Positions 31,401 through 39,329 of a stretch of 39,329 nucleotides of DNA are shown here, one piece after another; position 1 is the first letter of the stretch, and each line of letters starts with the position of its first letter. The notes under the pieces were generated by a model. The model saw only the letters and a list, made by a program, of their open reading frames with translations. It did not search any database and was not told the origin of the DNA. This DNA comes from a virus, in IMG/VR virus record IMGVR_UViG_3300043409_000417, positions 1 through 39,329 of that record; one strand, 5' to 3'. The position numbers and the translations under genes are program-made.

Positions 31401-34330
31401 TCGTCGGCTAGCCGCTTGGCCTCAGCTTTAGAAGCCTTTAGGTATTCATCACTCTTAAACCCAAGGCGATCTGGAAGTATACCCTGATCTAGTAACTCAA
31501 TTTCTTCATCGGTAAATTTTTTGCTGACAAATTGGTTTGGATCTTTGCGCTCTGCTTTAACAAGTTTTAATTTAGTGGTATCAAAAAATACTTTTACACC
31601 ATGTAAAGTTTTTTGATTTGTTGCTAGTCCACCAATATGTTCGATGCCATCGTAACCAAATCTAGTGCTTAGTGCATCATTTATTTCATAAAGTATTTCT
31701 GATATTAAAGAAGCAATTTCTGAATCTGGTAGATCTCCCGACGATCCTTTTATAGTATCTTTTTTTATGGTTGAAACAATTTGACCATAACTAACATTTG
31801 GATCATTTAATAATTCTAAAATATTACCAGATGTTCCAGCAAAATAATCTTTAAGGTACTCAGAAATATCTTGAGGTATTGCTTTATCACCGTCAAGTAA
31901 AATTGGATTAGATTCACCAATCCATTTAACAGAATAAATAGTTGGATCGTTGCCAACAGTTTCTTGAAGCATTGCTTTTTTTGTAACTGGATCTACGTCG
32001 TATGGTAAATCACCTGCAGAATACTTAAATTTTCCTGCACCTTTTTTTGTGTAAGATTTAGCTATATTTGCATCGTCAGTAGAATAAAAACCTGGACCAT
32101 AAAGAAGCTTGTACTCTTCACCGTTAAGTTCAATTTTTGTTAATGAATCATCAGTAATAGGGTCAGGGGTGCCATGAAATAGTGTTGGTCCACCAGACCA
32201 TGACGGAGATCCAAGTACAGTTTCTTCTGGCTTAAACTTTGCATCAAGTTCGTCACGTTCTTTATTAAATTGCTCAGCAGTTTGTGCGTACCTTGCTTGC
32301 AGTTCACTAAGTTCAGAGTCAACCTTAGTTAAAGAACGAACGGTTGATTGTACTGTGGCAGGGCCAGATGAAAGCGATAGGCGATCTACCGTGCGGGCAG
32401 ACAAACTGTCTGTAGCGTTGAAGGCCATGTTGCGTAGGCCAGGGCCAAGATGACGCATAGATGCCATAGAGCCAACAGATGCTGCAATACGAAGCTGTGC
32501 TTCAGTGCCGTTACGGATTGTGTAACCAAGGCGCATAAGAACACCAGCCTTGAACATGGCTTGAAGTATGTCCATAGCGCCAGTAAGTTCATTACCTACT
32601 CCATAAAGTACAGACAATGGCTTGTTTTTTGTAGCAAGCCTATGACGCTTTAATAGTGAATCAAGTAAATCAAGATCCATCATTGGAAGGTAGTTTGCTG
32701 TTTGAGATTCAAACACTGGTGCACTAATTACACTACCATCTTCGTCAATCATAAATCCGTTTTTGCGAAGTGACTCTTGAGCACCTAAACGTGATCGGTA
32801 ATATGCTTGATAAATTTTACCTGCGGTAACGCGATCAATGCCATGCTTTCCAGCAATGGCTGAAAAACCAGCATTTTCAATAATTGAAATAGAACGTGCA
32901 CGATCTTCTGGAGTTGAGGCTCGGTAGTAATTAGCCATCATACCAGCAGCACGTTCGTCAGTTACACCCTTAAACTCTTTAGGTATGTCGGCACCTTCAG
33001 GGAAGAAGCTGTAAATATCATCGCCAGCAATACGATGAGCACGATTAACAAACGCCATAACTTCGGCGCTTGATTCGGCTTCGTTGAGGTTAACAATTCC
33101 AGATGGACGTTCGTTACCTACCCAGGATACAACTTGGTACATGCGGTGGAATGGAGTTGGTTGCCATGCTTCAGCACGGGTTCCACCTGCAACAAACTTA
33201 GCGGAACGACCTTTAGCAAGGAAGTCATCTACTGCCTGCATTGGACGCGCACCTACGGTGCGGTCAATTACACCACCAGGTGTCTTAGCCATTAGTTCCC
33301 AAGAAGCAAACATAGCGTCATTGTTACGCAAGTCTTCTAACTCATTCTTAGCATTTTGTACTATAAGTTGATCTTCGTGTGGAAGTTTAGCTACACCTTC
33401 TGGATCGTCAGCCTTTTTAATTAGGAACTCTTGGTAATCATCAAGTACACCCATTTGGCGTTCCATTGAATTACCAATGCTAGCGCGAACGGTCTTTAAT
33501 TCTTCAAGTGCACGTTGATCTCCAAGACCTGCACGAAGCACAAGGGCTGTATCGTATTCGCTAGTTGACTGGCCAAGGCCGTAGGCAATAGTGTCGCGCA
33601 TTGGTGACTTACGAATCATTGGATGATTGTAAGCGTACTCAGCGCCGTTAGCAGTAAAATCTTGGATTGGCTTAGTATATTTGTTTGCAACACCAGTGAC
33701 AGGATCAACAGCATCAACAATGTCGTTGATCGCTTTAGCTGCTTTTTTAGCATTAGTAATCTTGTTAGTTACTAGAGAAGATCCACGTGCAAGTTTGGCA
33801 GCTTTACCACCAGCAATAGCCACATCACCAAATATTTGAATACTGGTATCTCCAACACCAGACCAAAAACGTGGTGCACCAGTAGCAAAAAACTTATCTA
33901 CTTCAGCTTCATCTTCAAAGTTAATTCTATCTACAGCTTGACGACCTGGCAGAACAGCGCCAATTCCACCAACAAGGGCCTGACCAAAGGAAGTATCTTG
34001 TGCCATGTCATAGGCTTCGCCTATGTCACCACCAGTTTGACTAGCAGCAAGTATGCCTGTAGTTAATGGTTCACGTATGTACTCACGGTTAAAAGCATCC
34101 CACTTTTGAAGTGTTTGTTTAATACCTGGAGTTTCAGCAATGTCAGTTACTGGCTTAAGCATGGCTTGTGCCCAGTTTGTTCCAGCACTCTTAAAGGTGT
34201 TGGCAAAGCCATTAAAATCATCATCATCATTCCACGGAGCAGAAGCTATATCCCAAAGAAACTTTGGTTGTGCTACTACTGCTCCAGCGGTATCTTGGGC
34301 TAATGTGCCCAGACGATCCCAGAAACTCAA
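28445..34330 (-). CDS. Giant polyvalent internal protein with ART-like domain, 1961 aa
   Basis: This 5.9-kb gene starts with TTG at 34330, with GGGAGA six bases upstream and a stop overlap. N-terminal 700 residues and the C-terminal 700 (including RLISPFFSAFENTGKTW near 1456-1472) are long helical regions as in ejected polyvalent proteins. Residues about 716-930 match the ADP-ribosyltransferase fold of polyvalent proteins: FHGTP (718-722), GPGFYSTDD (745-753) with AKSYT, and a C-terminal YDGIEH / VKVFFDTTKLK. The region encoding about residues 690-1185 (30780-32260) is much more AT-rich than its surroundings, consistent with insertion. Probably delivered to the host at infection. Confidence 0.75.
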   Translation of the reverse strand: MSFWDRLGTLAQDTAGAVVAQPKFLWDIASAPWNDDDDFNGFANTFKSAGTNWAQAMLKPVTDIAETPGIKQTLQKWDAFNREYIREPLTTGILAASQTGGDIGEAYDMAQDTSFGQALVGGIGAVLPGRQAVDRINFEDEAEVDKFFATGAPRFWSGVGDTSIQIFGDVAIAGGKAAKLARGSSLVTNKITNAKKAAKAINDIVDAVDPVTGVANKYTKPIQDFTANGAEYAYNHPMIRKSPMRDTIAYGLGQSTSEYDTALVLRAGLGDQRALEELKTVRASIGNSMERQMGVLDDYQEFLIKKADDPEGVAKLPHEDQLIVQNAKNELEDLRNNDAMFASWELMAKTPGGVIDRTVGARPMQAVDDFLAKGRSAKFVAGGTRAEAWQPTPFHRMYQVVSWVGNERPSGIVNLNEAESSAEVMAFVNRAHRIAGDDIYSFFPEGADIPKEFKGVTDERAAGMMANYYRASTPEDRARSISIIENAGFSAIAGKHGIDRVTAGKIYQAYYRSRLGAQESLRKNGFMIDEDGSVISAPVFESQTANYLPMMDLDLLDSLLKRHRLATKNKPLSVLYGVGNELTGAMDILQAMFKAGVLMRLGYTIRNGTEAQLRIAASVGSMASMRHLGPGLRNMAFNATDSLSARTVDRLSLSSGPATVQSTVRSLTKVDSELSELQARYAQTAEQFNKERDELDAKFKPEETVLGSPSWSGGPTLFHGTPDPITDDSLTKIELNGEEYKLLYGPGFYSTDDANIAKSYTKKGAGKFKYSAGDLPYDVDPVTKKAMLQETVGNDPTIYSVKWIGESNPILLDGDKAIPQDISEYLKDYFAGTSGNILELLNDPNVSYGQIVSTIKKDTIKGSSGDLPDSEIASLISEILYEINDALSTRFGYDGIEHIGGLATNQKTLHGVKVFFDTTKLKLVKAERKDPNQFVSKKFTDEEIELLDQGILPDRLGFKSDEYLKASKAEAKRLADEHRVIVDEDIKAKVEEASGAFGLDKRDIKLLETKGLIPLNKILDAYENGNLGSDELSAIISTGKIESVSLDGPLYQDYVYYPAGDLKYMAVQNGKSRQKFIEVPWRRQTLDEYVNDGIAQFDSFYEMSALERSLAEYTDEANAWYGENATPVYSPTTPNVQLESDMRVIQKSIDDKKAIREDYVKQLKELSEAAKRGEKRKVGKGKWKVKSSFGDNYDDFDDALGGQFADIHRSNSSAENSFNTLVDDNAGLVSKSLTKTGYGEVKPDAPNYYQAWAHALNYQFRNSGVAMKLMDNMDPADVAKWLRSDPEGRIVAKRLGLDSWEINEHVASVKGFVDSYIPSASLRKTLVESTDNAPITPDMLRGTYAGTDGLPTVHGHILEENLTLGSVRNAKNIVNGIFKLIGSMPEDLLARHPLYISMYRTELKRRVEMFEGLNARRLTTQEQADLMSVTHKVALRQLKNTLFTIDRKSNLSHYMRLISPFFSAFENTGKTWARIAYEKPQTINRANLIFTSPNRAGIASDENGNPVPPEEASMDDYIWLEVPESLQKAPFIGKGLTSLTQMGIQKKSLDVIFQGEAMHIPVGPYVAIPVSEMVKRKPELEKTLSWAIPYGPERSAVRAFLPTWVKRQLTKEDGQSNQQYANTYALIWTTEQHKRREMGQPSITAAEVEKMTDAYYNMRTVANLILPFAPQFQTPYKFYIDQWRQYQEQFGMEAQTKFWQDYGDDFFEFTQSLSKNTTGSFASVGSVGNAKTHADLITELSVIDPKLIGIVTNAGQAYDFSQAAYMWQQANTISPSSSELYRTRKDPAEAALDSERSLGWIKYRDVMANIDSEMQRRGLTNLQSKAGADLASLKKQLVAQLGAENAAWYDDYLDTDGSKTNKIIRGLETIVNNEKFMSQYGDNPTFKSIAVYLEIRTATEAALASRESKNINAKTNADIKFAFESVANKLKQEDIGFGDLYDRWLSYDSVYDAVYSQGVAQ

Positions 34331-34773
34331 ATCATCTCCCGCAACTGTCGGATGATGTTGCGTGTCTCTGGTGATGTACTGGAACGGGAAGCAACGTGCA
34401 TAAGAACTGGCATGTATGAAGCAATGGTTGCCTTAAACTCTTTATCTGCCGCTACGTCTTTTGCACCTAAACCTAGAGAACTCATGCCTGGCCCTGGGCC
34501 AGCATCTGCACCAGCGGTTACAGGCTCGTTAGGGCGCTGTGATGGTGCGTTAAGTGGTATGACGGGGGCAGGCTCAGGCATCATGCCAGAAGCCGCCAAA
34601 GGCGCTGCTTGCTGTTGTGCCATGAAAGCCTGCCCCTCGCCATACGGAAGACCAGATACGTACTGTGCTGCTTGTGAGTCTGCTGGTCCACCATCGGTAC
34701 GCTGCGACAATGCGCCTGGGCCTGAAGCTGGCGCGGGGTTTGCTGGGGCTTGATACCCACCTTTTCCTGCCAT
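34327..34773 (-). CDS. Pro/Gly/Ala-rich structural protein, 148 aa
   Basis: The first 100 residues are low-complexity and disordered, rich in Pro, Gly, Ala and Gln. The last 45 form a helical segment (ADKEFKATIASYMPVLMHVA). It lies between the portal-side small genes and the giant gene, so a virion role is likely. Overlap with the next start is four bases. Confidence 0.55.
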   Translation of the reverse strand: MAGKGGYQAPANPAPASGPGALSQRTDGGPADSQAAQYVSGLPYGEGQAFMAQQQAAPLAASGMMPEPAPVIPLNAPSQRPNEPVTAGADAGPGPGMSSLGLGAKDVAADKEFKATIASYMPVLMHVASRSSTSPETRNIIRQLREMI

Positions 34774-34843
34774 GATTCTACCGCCTTTTTAATTAAACCG
34801 AATGATTTTACTTGCAGACCAGAACACAGTTCTGGACGTTTAT

Positions 34844-35008
34844 TTATTTTTTGTTGGCTAATGCTGATACGGCTTTGCCGCCAGCGCCACTTCGAGCAAG
34901 TGCAGATACTGCTTTACCTTTTGAGTTTGCAGATTCTGCAATTTTGCCAAAATCTTTGTTGTTAACAAAGCGGTTATCGCCTGCTTTTGTAGTTGGTACT
35001 TTATTCAT
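34844..35008 (-). CDS. Small basic protein, 54 aa
   Basis: ATG overlaps the upstream stop (TAATG). Lys-rich, with a twice-repeated KAVSALA segment (residues about 31-38 and 45-52). Exactly as long as the preceding gene product. No hydrophobic segment. Unknown function, probably structural or DNA-associated. Confidence 0.6.
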   Translation of the reverse strand: MNKVPTTKAGDNRFVNNKDFGKIAESANSKGKAVSALARSGAGGKAVSALANKK

Positions 35009-35172
35009 TATTTTGTACCTGAACCTTTGGTTCCACCTGGCTGTACGCTAAACATAATTTTGCTTGCAGCAGGCTTTGCTGGGCTTGGGGTTTTACTTAC
35101 GTGAGGTGCATCGTAGTACACTTTACCTGCTGAACCTTGGTTCGCTGGTTTCTTTCCTGATCCGAACGCCAT
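35008..35172 (-). CDS. Small Lys/Gly-rich protein, 54 aa
   Basis: Preceded by AGGAGAAA. N-terminus MAFGSGKKPA and C-terminus GGTKGSGTK are flexible, with one short beta-like stretch (KVYYDAPHV). It lies 14 bases after the portal. Possibly a decoration or head-completion factor; not recognised. Confidence 0.6.
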   Translation of the reverse strand: MAFGSGKKPANQGSAGKVYYDAPHVSKTPSPAKPAASKIMFSVQPGGTKGSGTK

Positions 35173-35186
35173 AATATTTTCTCCTG

Positions 35187-37007
35187 TTATCCTGCTGGCA
35201 TCATTCTTGTGACACTAGAAGCTAGTGTCGGTTTACCCCTACTGGTTAGACCAGCGAGGAGATATTGAATTGGAGGCTTGCCGCCTACCCCTACCTGACC
35301 AGGGGCAACCCCTGTAGGTGAACCTGTCAGTGGATTAAGTCCAGAAACACCACCGCCCGCAGCAGCGGCCGCTTCTTCTGGAGAGCCAGGGACTGTAGGC
35401 TGCGATCCAGGTGCGGACGGTGGTGGCTCTGGGGCGAATACTTGAGCAACAATAGTTTCAATAGAGTCACCTTTAAGGCGACCATCTATGATTGCTGCTA
35501 GTTTTCCAATAAACTGTGAAGGATCTTGACCGCTTTGTACCAGTGCTGGTAGCGATTGGGCTAAACCAGAAACTGCAGCGAGTAGCGAATCACGCATTTT
35601 CTCGACTTCAATTTTCTGTTCTTCCATGCTTACATTGATTTCCCATGGCATTTGACGACGCAAGAAGTCGCGTGAGATCAGTTGATCTCCACGTGCCTGC
35701 AAACCAAAGACTAAAGCTTGGTTAGGGTTAAGGCCAGCCATTAAACCGTAAGTAACATCTACTACGTATTCGCCTGCAATGTCCTTGGATGGGGTGTATT
35801 CCACCTGGAAAGGTGCACCTGCATCCATACCCTGTACGGTTTTACGTACATTCTTAAAGATCTTTTCGTCAACCTTAAAGCAAAGCGATAGAACCTGGGT
35901 TAATGCTTCAGCAAATACCGTCTGTGCGGTCTTAACTTGAGTATCAAATCCACCCATAAGGGCTTCAACACCACGGCCTGTAACAATAGAACCAGACATG
36001 TTGCCAAGGCGACCCTCTGGGTAACGCCCACCAACACGTAGTTCTTGGTCTAATGCTGCTGATTCCTGGAATAAACCAGGGGGAACATTAAGATCTACAC
36101 GACGAATCTTCTCTGGGGAAGCCGAACGGATAGTGGCATCAGGGCCAATCTCCATTACGTTAACATCTGCTGGTAATGCGTATGGTGCTTGCACGGACTT
36201 CTGTGCGGCTTCCAGGCTTAGGGTAGCGAAGCGCGAACGCGCCACTTGGACCCACAGGATATCATCGAACTGGCCACGGAACTCTGTATCTGAGTCAATG
36301 CCTGGGCGCACGGCCATAACAGCCATGATCTCACCAATAGGATTAGGGGTCTGAGCTAGAACGAAGTTGTTACGCTCGGATAAGAACAAGATAGTTGCTT
36401 CTTTATCGTGGTAACGGTACATGTCCAAGCGAGTTTCGTCATTTGTAGTACCCATACGCCCGCGAATAACAGACTCATGTTCTGGAAAGTCACGAACTAA
36501 ATCAGCTACGGTCTTGGTGTAACGCTTTGTGTAGGAGATTAAGCGACCAAAGCGGTCAAAGTCTGGGTATGATCCCATAGGATCATCAATGTTAATAACA
36601 GGGGTCTTACGTTCGTAGTCAATCTCCACCAGAATTGGCATTAAGCCAAAAGTTACATAACGATCTGCACCTGTAAACATTTGAGTCTGTAGGCGTGATT
36701 GGTCACGGTAACCTGCAGCGATCATAGTGCGCTTGTCAGCTTTCTGACGGGCACGATCTGATACTGAGTTAGTTGCTGAGCAGTTAAACGCTGGAAGCGG
36801 GGCTATAACTTCAGATACGTCGCGTGCTGCAATGTCAATAAAGTTTGCAACCATAGGTTTTGGGTAGTCATCTGGAAATAGGCCAGGAAATACTTTATTG
36901 ATGTTTCCTTTGCGTACCTCAAGTACGTCAGCCCAACGAGAGTCCCGTTCCCGCGCCTTATCGCGCAGTTGCTTGACACGCGCAGCGATTTGCTGAATGT
37001 CAGCCAT
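35187..37007 (-). CDS. Portal protein, 606 aa
   Basis: It begins at 37007, immediately after the terminase stop. Portal features: an N-terminal helical segment (MADIQQIAARVKQLRDKARER), a stem region with FIDIAARDVSEVIAPLP, a beta core with VEIDYERKTPVINIDDPMGSYPDFDRFGRL, and the C-terminal Pro/Ala/Gly-rich tail. The length fits podovirus portals. It forms the dodecameric DNA channel and docks terminase. Confidence 0.85.
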   Translation of the reverse strand: MADIQQIAARVKQLRDKARERDSRWADVLEVRKGNINKVFPGLFPDDYPKPMVANFIDIAARDVSEVIAPLPAFNCSATNSVSDRARQKADKRTMIAAGYRDQSRLQTQMFTGADRYVTFGLMPILVEIDYERKTPVINIDDPMGSYPDFDRFGRLISYTKRYTKTVADLVRDFPEHESVIRGRMGTTNDETRLDMYRYHDKEATILFLSERNNFVLAQTPNPIGEIMAVMAVRPGIDSDTEFRGQFDDILWVQVARSRFATLSLEAAQKSVQAPYALPADVNVMEIGPDATIRSASPEKIRRVDLNVPPGLFQESAALDQELRVGGRYPEGRLGNMSGSIVTGRGVEALMGGFDTQVKTAQTVFAEALTQVLSLCFKVDEKIFKNVRKTVQGMDAGAPFQVEYTPSKDIAGEYVVDVTYGLMAGLNPNQALVFGLQARGDQLISRDFLRRQMPWEINVSMEEQKIEVEKMRDSLLAAVSGLAQSLPALVQSGQDPSQFIGKLAAIIDGRLKGDSIETIVAQVFAPEPPPSAPGSQPTVPGSPEEAAAAAGGGVSGLNPLTGSPTGVAPGQVGVGGKPPIQYLLAGLTSRGKPTLASSVTRMMPAG

Positions 37008-38903
37008 TTAGTAACCTCCCGCAGCTAGTTGCTGCTGTAATCTTGAATACTCTTCTAGGTCTACTGTCATGCGCTTTGCTAGATCTCTAGGAGTAGCAAA
37101 CGGATTACGAACCCAAGTATTACCATGTGACCCCATCTGGTTCACATAATCACGCAACTGGGTTTCTACGAACCACAGTGCCATAGGGCCGTCCTGTTTG
37201 TTCTTAGTTCCAGGTGCCCATGTAATTAGTTGCTCAATGAGCGCTTTAACGCCCTCGTTATCTGTACGAGGTAATTCAATAAGGCTGGATCCCTTAATGT
37301 ACTTTCCTGCCTGGTCCAACTGACCAAACAAGGGTCCAAGGGAAGCAACGCCATACTCCAAATCCATTTTATTAGCACCCGTGTAGTGGCTAATAAGTCT
37401 AATACCGCGAGAAGCTAAGAACGCATTGATCTGTTCGTCCTGGGTTAAGAACAACTGAAAGGCGTTCTTCTCAATAACCCATGCTTGTGGGCTATACTTC
37501 TCAGTCCACGTCATAATAAGTTCACGAATACGTTGCGGTGTGGGTGCGGGCATACGCGACGCATCTAGTAAATACCGTTTTTTTGTCGTTCTATCAGCCG
37601 ACACCACCACACCGAACGTGTCACCCGACATGGCGGGATCTAAGCCGCACACTGTATAGAAACCATTGGTTTCTTTAGGGTGACCTGCAGCACCAGCAAT
37701 TAGCGGTCCGCAAGCTCTCATACCATTAACAGATCCACGTACCGATTCGGGAGAAAACACCGATTCAGCTTGCACGTCTTGCTGTTGGTAAACCATTGCC
37801 CAAGTTTTAGGGTCTAAAAGTCCTCGTCGTTGTCGGAGTCTAGTTCCATCCCATCGAGGAAAGAAGCCATCTTGGTCAGGATCAACGGGATCATTAGCCC
37901 AAGGGCGGTCTGAACGCGGCCAAAGAGTGACCCATTTACTTGGATCATCGTTAAACTCCAAAACGGCTGGCATTGCAAGGTAGGTCCATGGGGATGAACC
38001 GTCAGGGTAGCGATCTTCGTTACGAATTTCGCGGTATAAATCTATTGGGTCTACACGGGTACCCACTACAAGGATTTTACCTGTAGGTCCTACACGTGTT
38101 AGAACTTCTTGTTGGATCCAACGGATCTGCTTTTCGTACTCTCCAGCATTTGCCAGAGTAACTGTGTCATCGAGGATGATGAGATCTGCACGGGCGCCGT
38201 AGATCTGCCCGCCAATACCCAAAGCTTGAAGTGTCGGATCCTTTTCACCTGAATCTCGCTCAAGATAAATTGCATCCGCAGTCCACTTATCTGACGTTGC
38301 TTTGAAACCGTCAGCAGGAGCGTAACGTCTTTGTAGTTCCGCGTAGGAAGGGGAGGTAAGGCGCTGTTTAACAGCATACAAAAACTCCTTGGCCATTTCC
38401 CTAGTCTTGGAAACTACCTTAATACGGATGTTGGGATCTGTACAAATACGGTAGGTAATGTAGTCAATCGAGACCGTCATAGACTTGGCGTGCTCAGGTG
38501 GCATGTTGACTAATACGTACTGCGGCAATCCTGCCTCGTACGTCATTGATTCATGTACCCAGCGGGGAGGCCGATTCTCGATCAGGTCTATCACATTTAA
38601 CTGGTGATTAAAGGTCACCGAGTTCAAATACTTGGTTCTAAATTCCTCAAAGGTAATACCCTTGTCTTCATCAGAGATATGTCCCTTACGCTGCTGTACG
38701 GCTCGCATGAGCTTAACGGCGCGATTAAATTCTGGGTCGGACTGGATGTAATAGTAATAGGTCTTTTCAGACTTGTTAACTCCAGCGCAAGCATCCGCGA
38801 CAGAGAAGCCATCCTGGAGCAAAGAAAGTAATCTTTCCTTGGCTTGGTCAGCAGTTAGAGTACCTACGGTACGATGCTGCGAATTTCTCTTAGGGCTAGA
38901 CAT
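37008..38903 (-). CDS. terL: Terminase large subunit with N-terminal HTH, 631 aa
   Basis: ATPase: Walker A variant MPPEHAKSMT (134-143) and Walker B LIILDD (241-246). RNase H-like nuclease: GLDPAMSGD with D422, VIEKN with E478, and D571 in KQDGPMAL. Residues about 18-60 form a small-terminase-type HTH (FSVADACAGVNKSEKTYYYY), and no separate small terminase gene is seen. So DNA recognition may be fused to the motor. GGAGG precedes the ATG. First gene of the late operon. Confidence 0.9.
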   Translation of the reverse strand: MSSPKRNSQHRTVGTLTADQAKERLLSLLQDGFSVADACAGVNKSEKTYYYYIQSDPEFNRAVKLMRAVQQRKGHISDEDKGITFEEFRTKYLNSVTFNHQLNVIDLIENRPPRWVHESMTYEAGLPQYVLVNMPPEHAKSMTVSIDYITYRICTDPNIRIKVVSKTREMAKEFLYAVKQRLTSPSYAELQRRYAPADGFKATSDKWTADAIYLERDSGEKDPTLQALGIGGQIYGARADLIILDDTVTLANAGEYEKQIRWIQQEVLTRVGPTGKILVVGTRVDPIDLYREIRNEDRYPDGSSPWTYLAMPAVLEFNDDPSKWVTLWPRSDRPWANDPVDPDQDGFFPRWDGTRLRQRRGLLDPKTWAMVYQQQDVQAESVFSPESVRGSVNGMRACGPLIAGAAGHPKETNGFYTVCGLDPAMSGDTFGVVVSADRTTKKRYLLDASRMPAPTPQRIRELIMTWTEKYSPQAWVIEKNAFQLFLTQDEQINAFLASRGIRLISHYTGANKMDLEYGVASLGPLFGQLDQAGKYIKGSSLIELPRTDNEGVKALIEQLITWAPGTKNKQDGPMALWFVETQLRDYVNQMGSHGNTWVRNPFATPRDLAKRMTVDLEEYSRLQQQLAAGGY

Positions 38904-39212
38904 TGTACCTCCATAGCTTTTACTCCCAAGGAGAAGCCTGGTTAGTAGTAGTCCTAGAATAAAACCTTGGTAGTAAAAAACCCACTTTTATACGGTGAGC
39001 AAGCAAAGCTTGCGAACCGTTACGGTCCGTTCCACTGCGTTACACGAACCGTAATGCCAATGGAGGTTCGGGGCTTCAAGGCGTAAAAGCCCCTCACTAA
39101 TACTAAGGGGGGGAATCGTATGCTTTACCACGCTATTTCGGAAAAAAGTTTTATAACATTTTGGTAACATACTAAAAACCCTTTAATCACAACGATTATG
39201 TAGCTACTTTAG
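38904..39212. promoter_or_regulatory. Late leader and probable packaging-end region
   Basis: No gene is seen. Small inverted repeats lie here: GCAAGC/GCTTGC (38999-39013), ACCGT/ACGGT (39016-39026), and a hairpin GGGGCTT/AAGCCCC (39070-39093). A GAACCGT motif occurs twice (39014, 39046). TATAAAA on the - strand near 38989 and 39149 could be -10 boxes, but no good -35 is present. It is the natural place for the late promoter and the terminase recognition site. Confidence 0.4.
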
Positions 39213-39329
39213 AAAAATTATTTTACTTGATACTACACACAATGGTACGCGCGTATTAAAAACCCGCGGGTCGTTGGCCTTGCTGGGTGCGTGTGTGGCC
39301 TGATCCCCCCCCGGGGTTGGGGGGCGTGG
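39213..39329. repeat. Right copy of terminal repeat plus G-corrupted tail
   Basis: 39213-39312 equals 1-100. The last 17 bases align with 101-117, and all seven mismatches are G here. This suggests the true overlap is 117 bp and the tail was miscalled. Confidence 0.85.

Overview
The window is a complete or near-complete genome of a short-tailed (podovirus-like) lytic phage of an actinobacterium. The unit length is about 39.2 kb. The first 100 bases recur exactly at 39213-39312, so the contig closes on itself. An actinobacterial host is inferred from a WhiB-family regulator, actinophage-type small zinc-ribbon and CATHDG-motif proteins, a probable leaderless promoter and moderate G+C; a freshwater actinobacterium is plausible but unproven. 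I see no integrase, repressor or DNA polymerase.

Left arm (about 300-5150, + strand): a TTGACA promoter at 316 leads into about 21 very small, tightly overlapping genes. Many carry CxxC zinc-binding motifs; one is WhiB-like and two are single-pass membrane peptides. A near-perfect type II hammerhead ribozyme (672-721) lies between the second and third genes. Two copies of another folded intergenic element flank the gene at 2291. A second promoter (1945-1973) overlaps an inverted repeat. The arm ends at a strong terminator at 5116-5149.

Early/replication arm (5200-12950, - strand): one long overlapping operon is read from a promoter at 12914-12943 that places +1 on the first ATG. In order of transcription it encodes a RecB/Cas4-like nuclease split over two reading frames, a basic coiled-coil peptide, a zinc-tailed protein, an HTH protein, a DnaB-like helicase, a zinc-ribbon protein, a PD-(D/E)XK resolvase, a small conserved protein, a primase split into zinc-finger and Toprim proteins, a methyltransferase, a glycosyltransferase, a proteasome/HslV-like Ntn hydrolase, a small protein, a DUF1599/Nmad1-type protein, a metallophosphoesterase and a sigma-like factor. 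DNA synthesis presumably relies on host polymerase.

Control gap (12908-13225): divergent promoters, a series of hairpins that look like a + strand structured RNA, and facing terminators separate the early and late operons.

Late arm (13226-38903, - strand, transcribed from the right end): TerL with a fused HTH, portal, two 54-residue proteins, a Pro/Gly-rich protein, a 1961-residue polyvalent internal protein carrying an ADP-ribosyltransferase-like domain, three further probable ejection/structural proteins, a tRNA-like RNA element, scaffold, N4-gp56-type capsid, a collagen-like fibre, a glycosyltransferase, connector-like and fibre proteins, a seven-repeat beta-propeller, a nozzle-like protein, holin candidates and an M23 endolysin. 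The late terminator is at 13124-13162.

The strongest unexpected signals are the hammerhead ribozyme, the ART domain in an AT-rich segment of the polyvalent protein, the proteasome-like protein with Thr1/Asp17/Lys33 spacing, the tRNA-like element, and the structured RNA at the early/late boundary. Start codons were revised inward wherever a Shine-Dalgarno or a stop/start overlap favoured a later codon.
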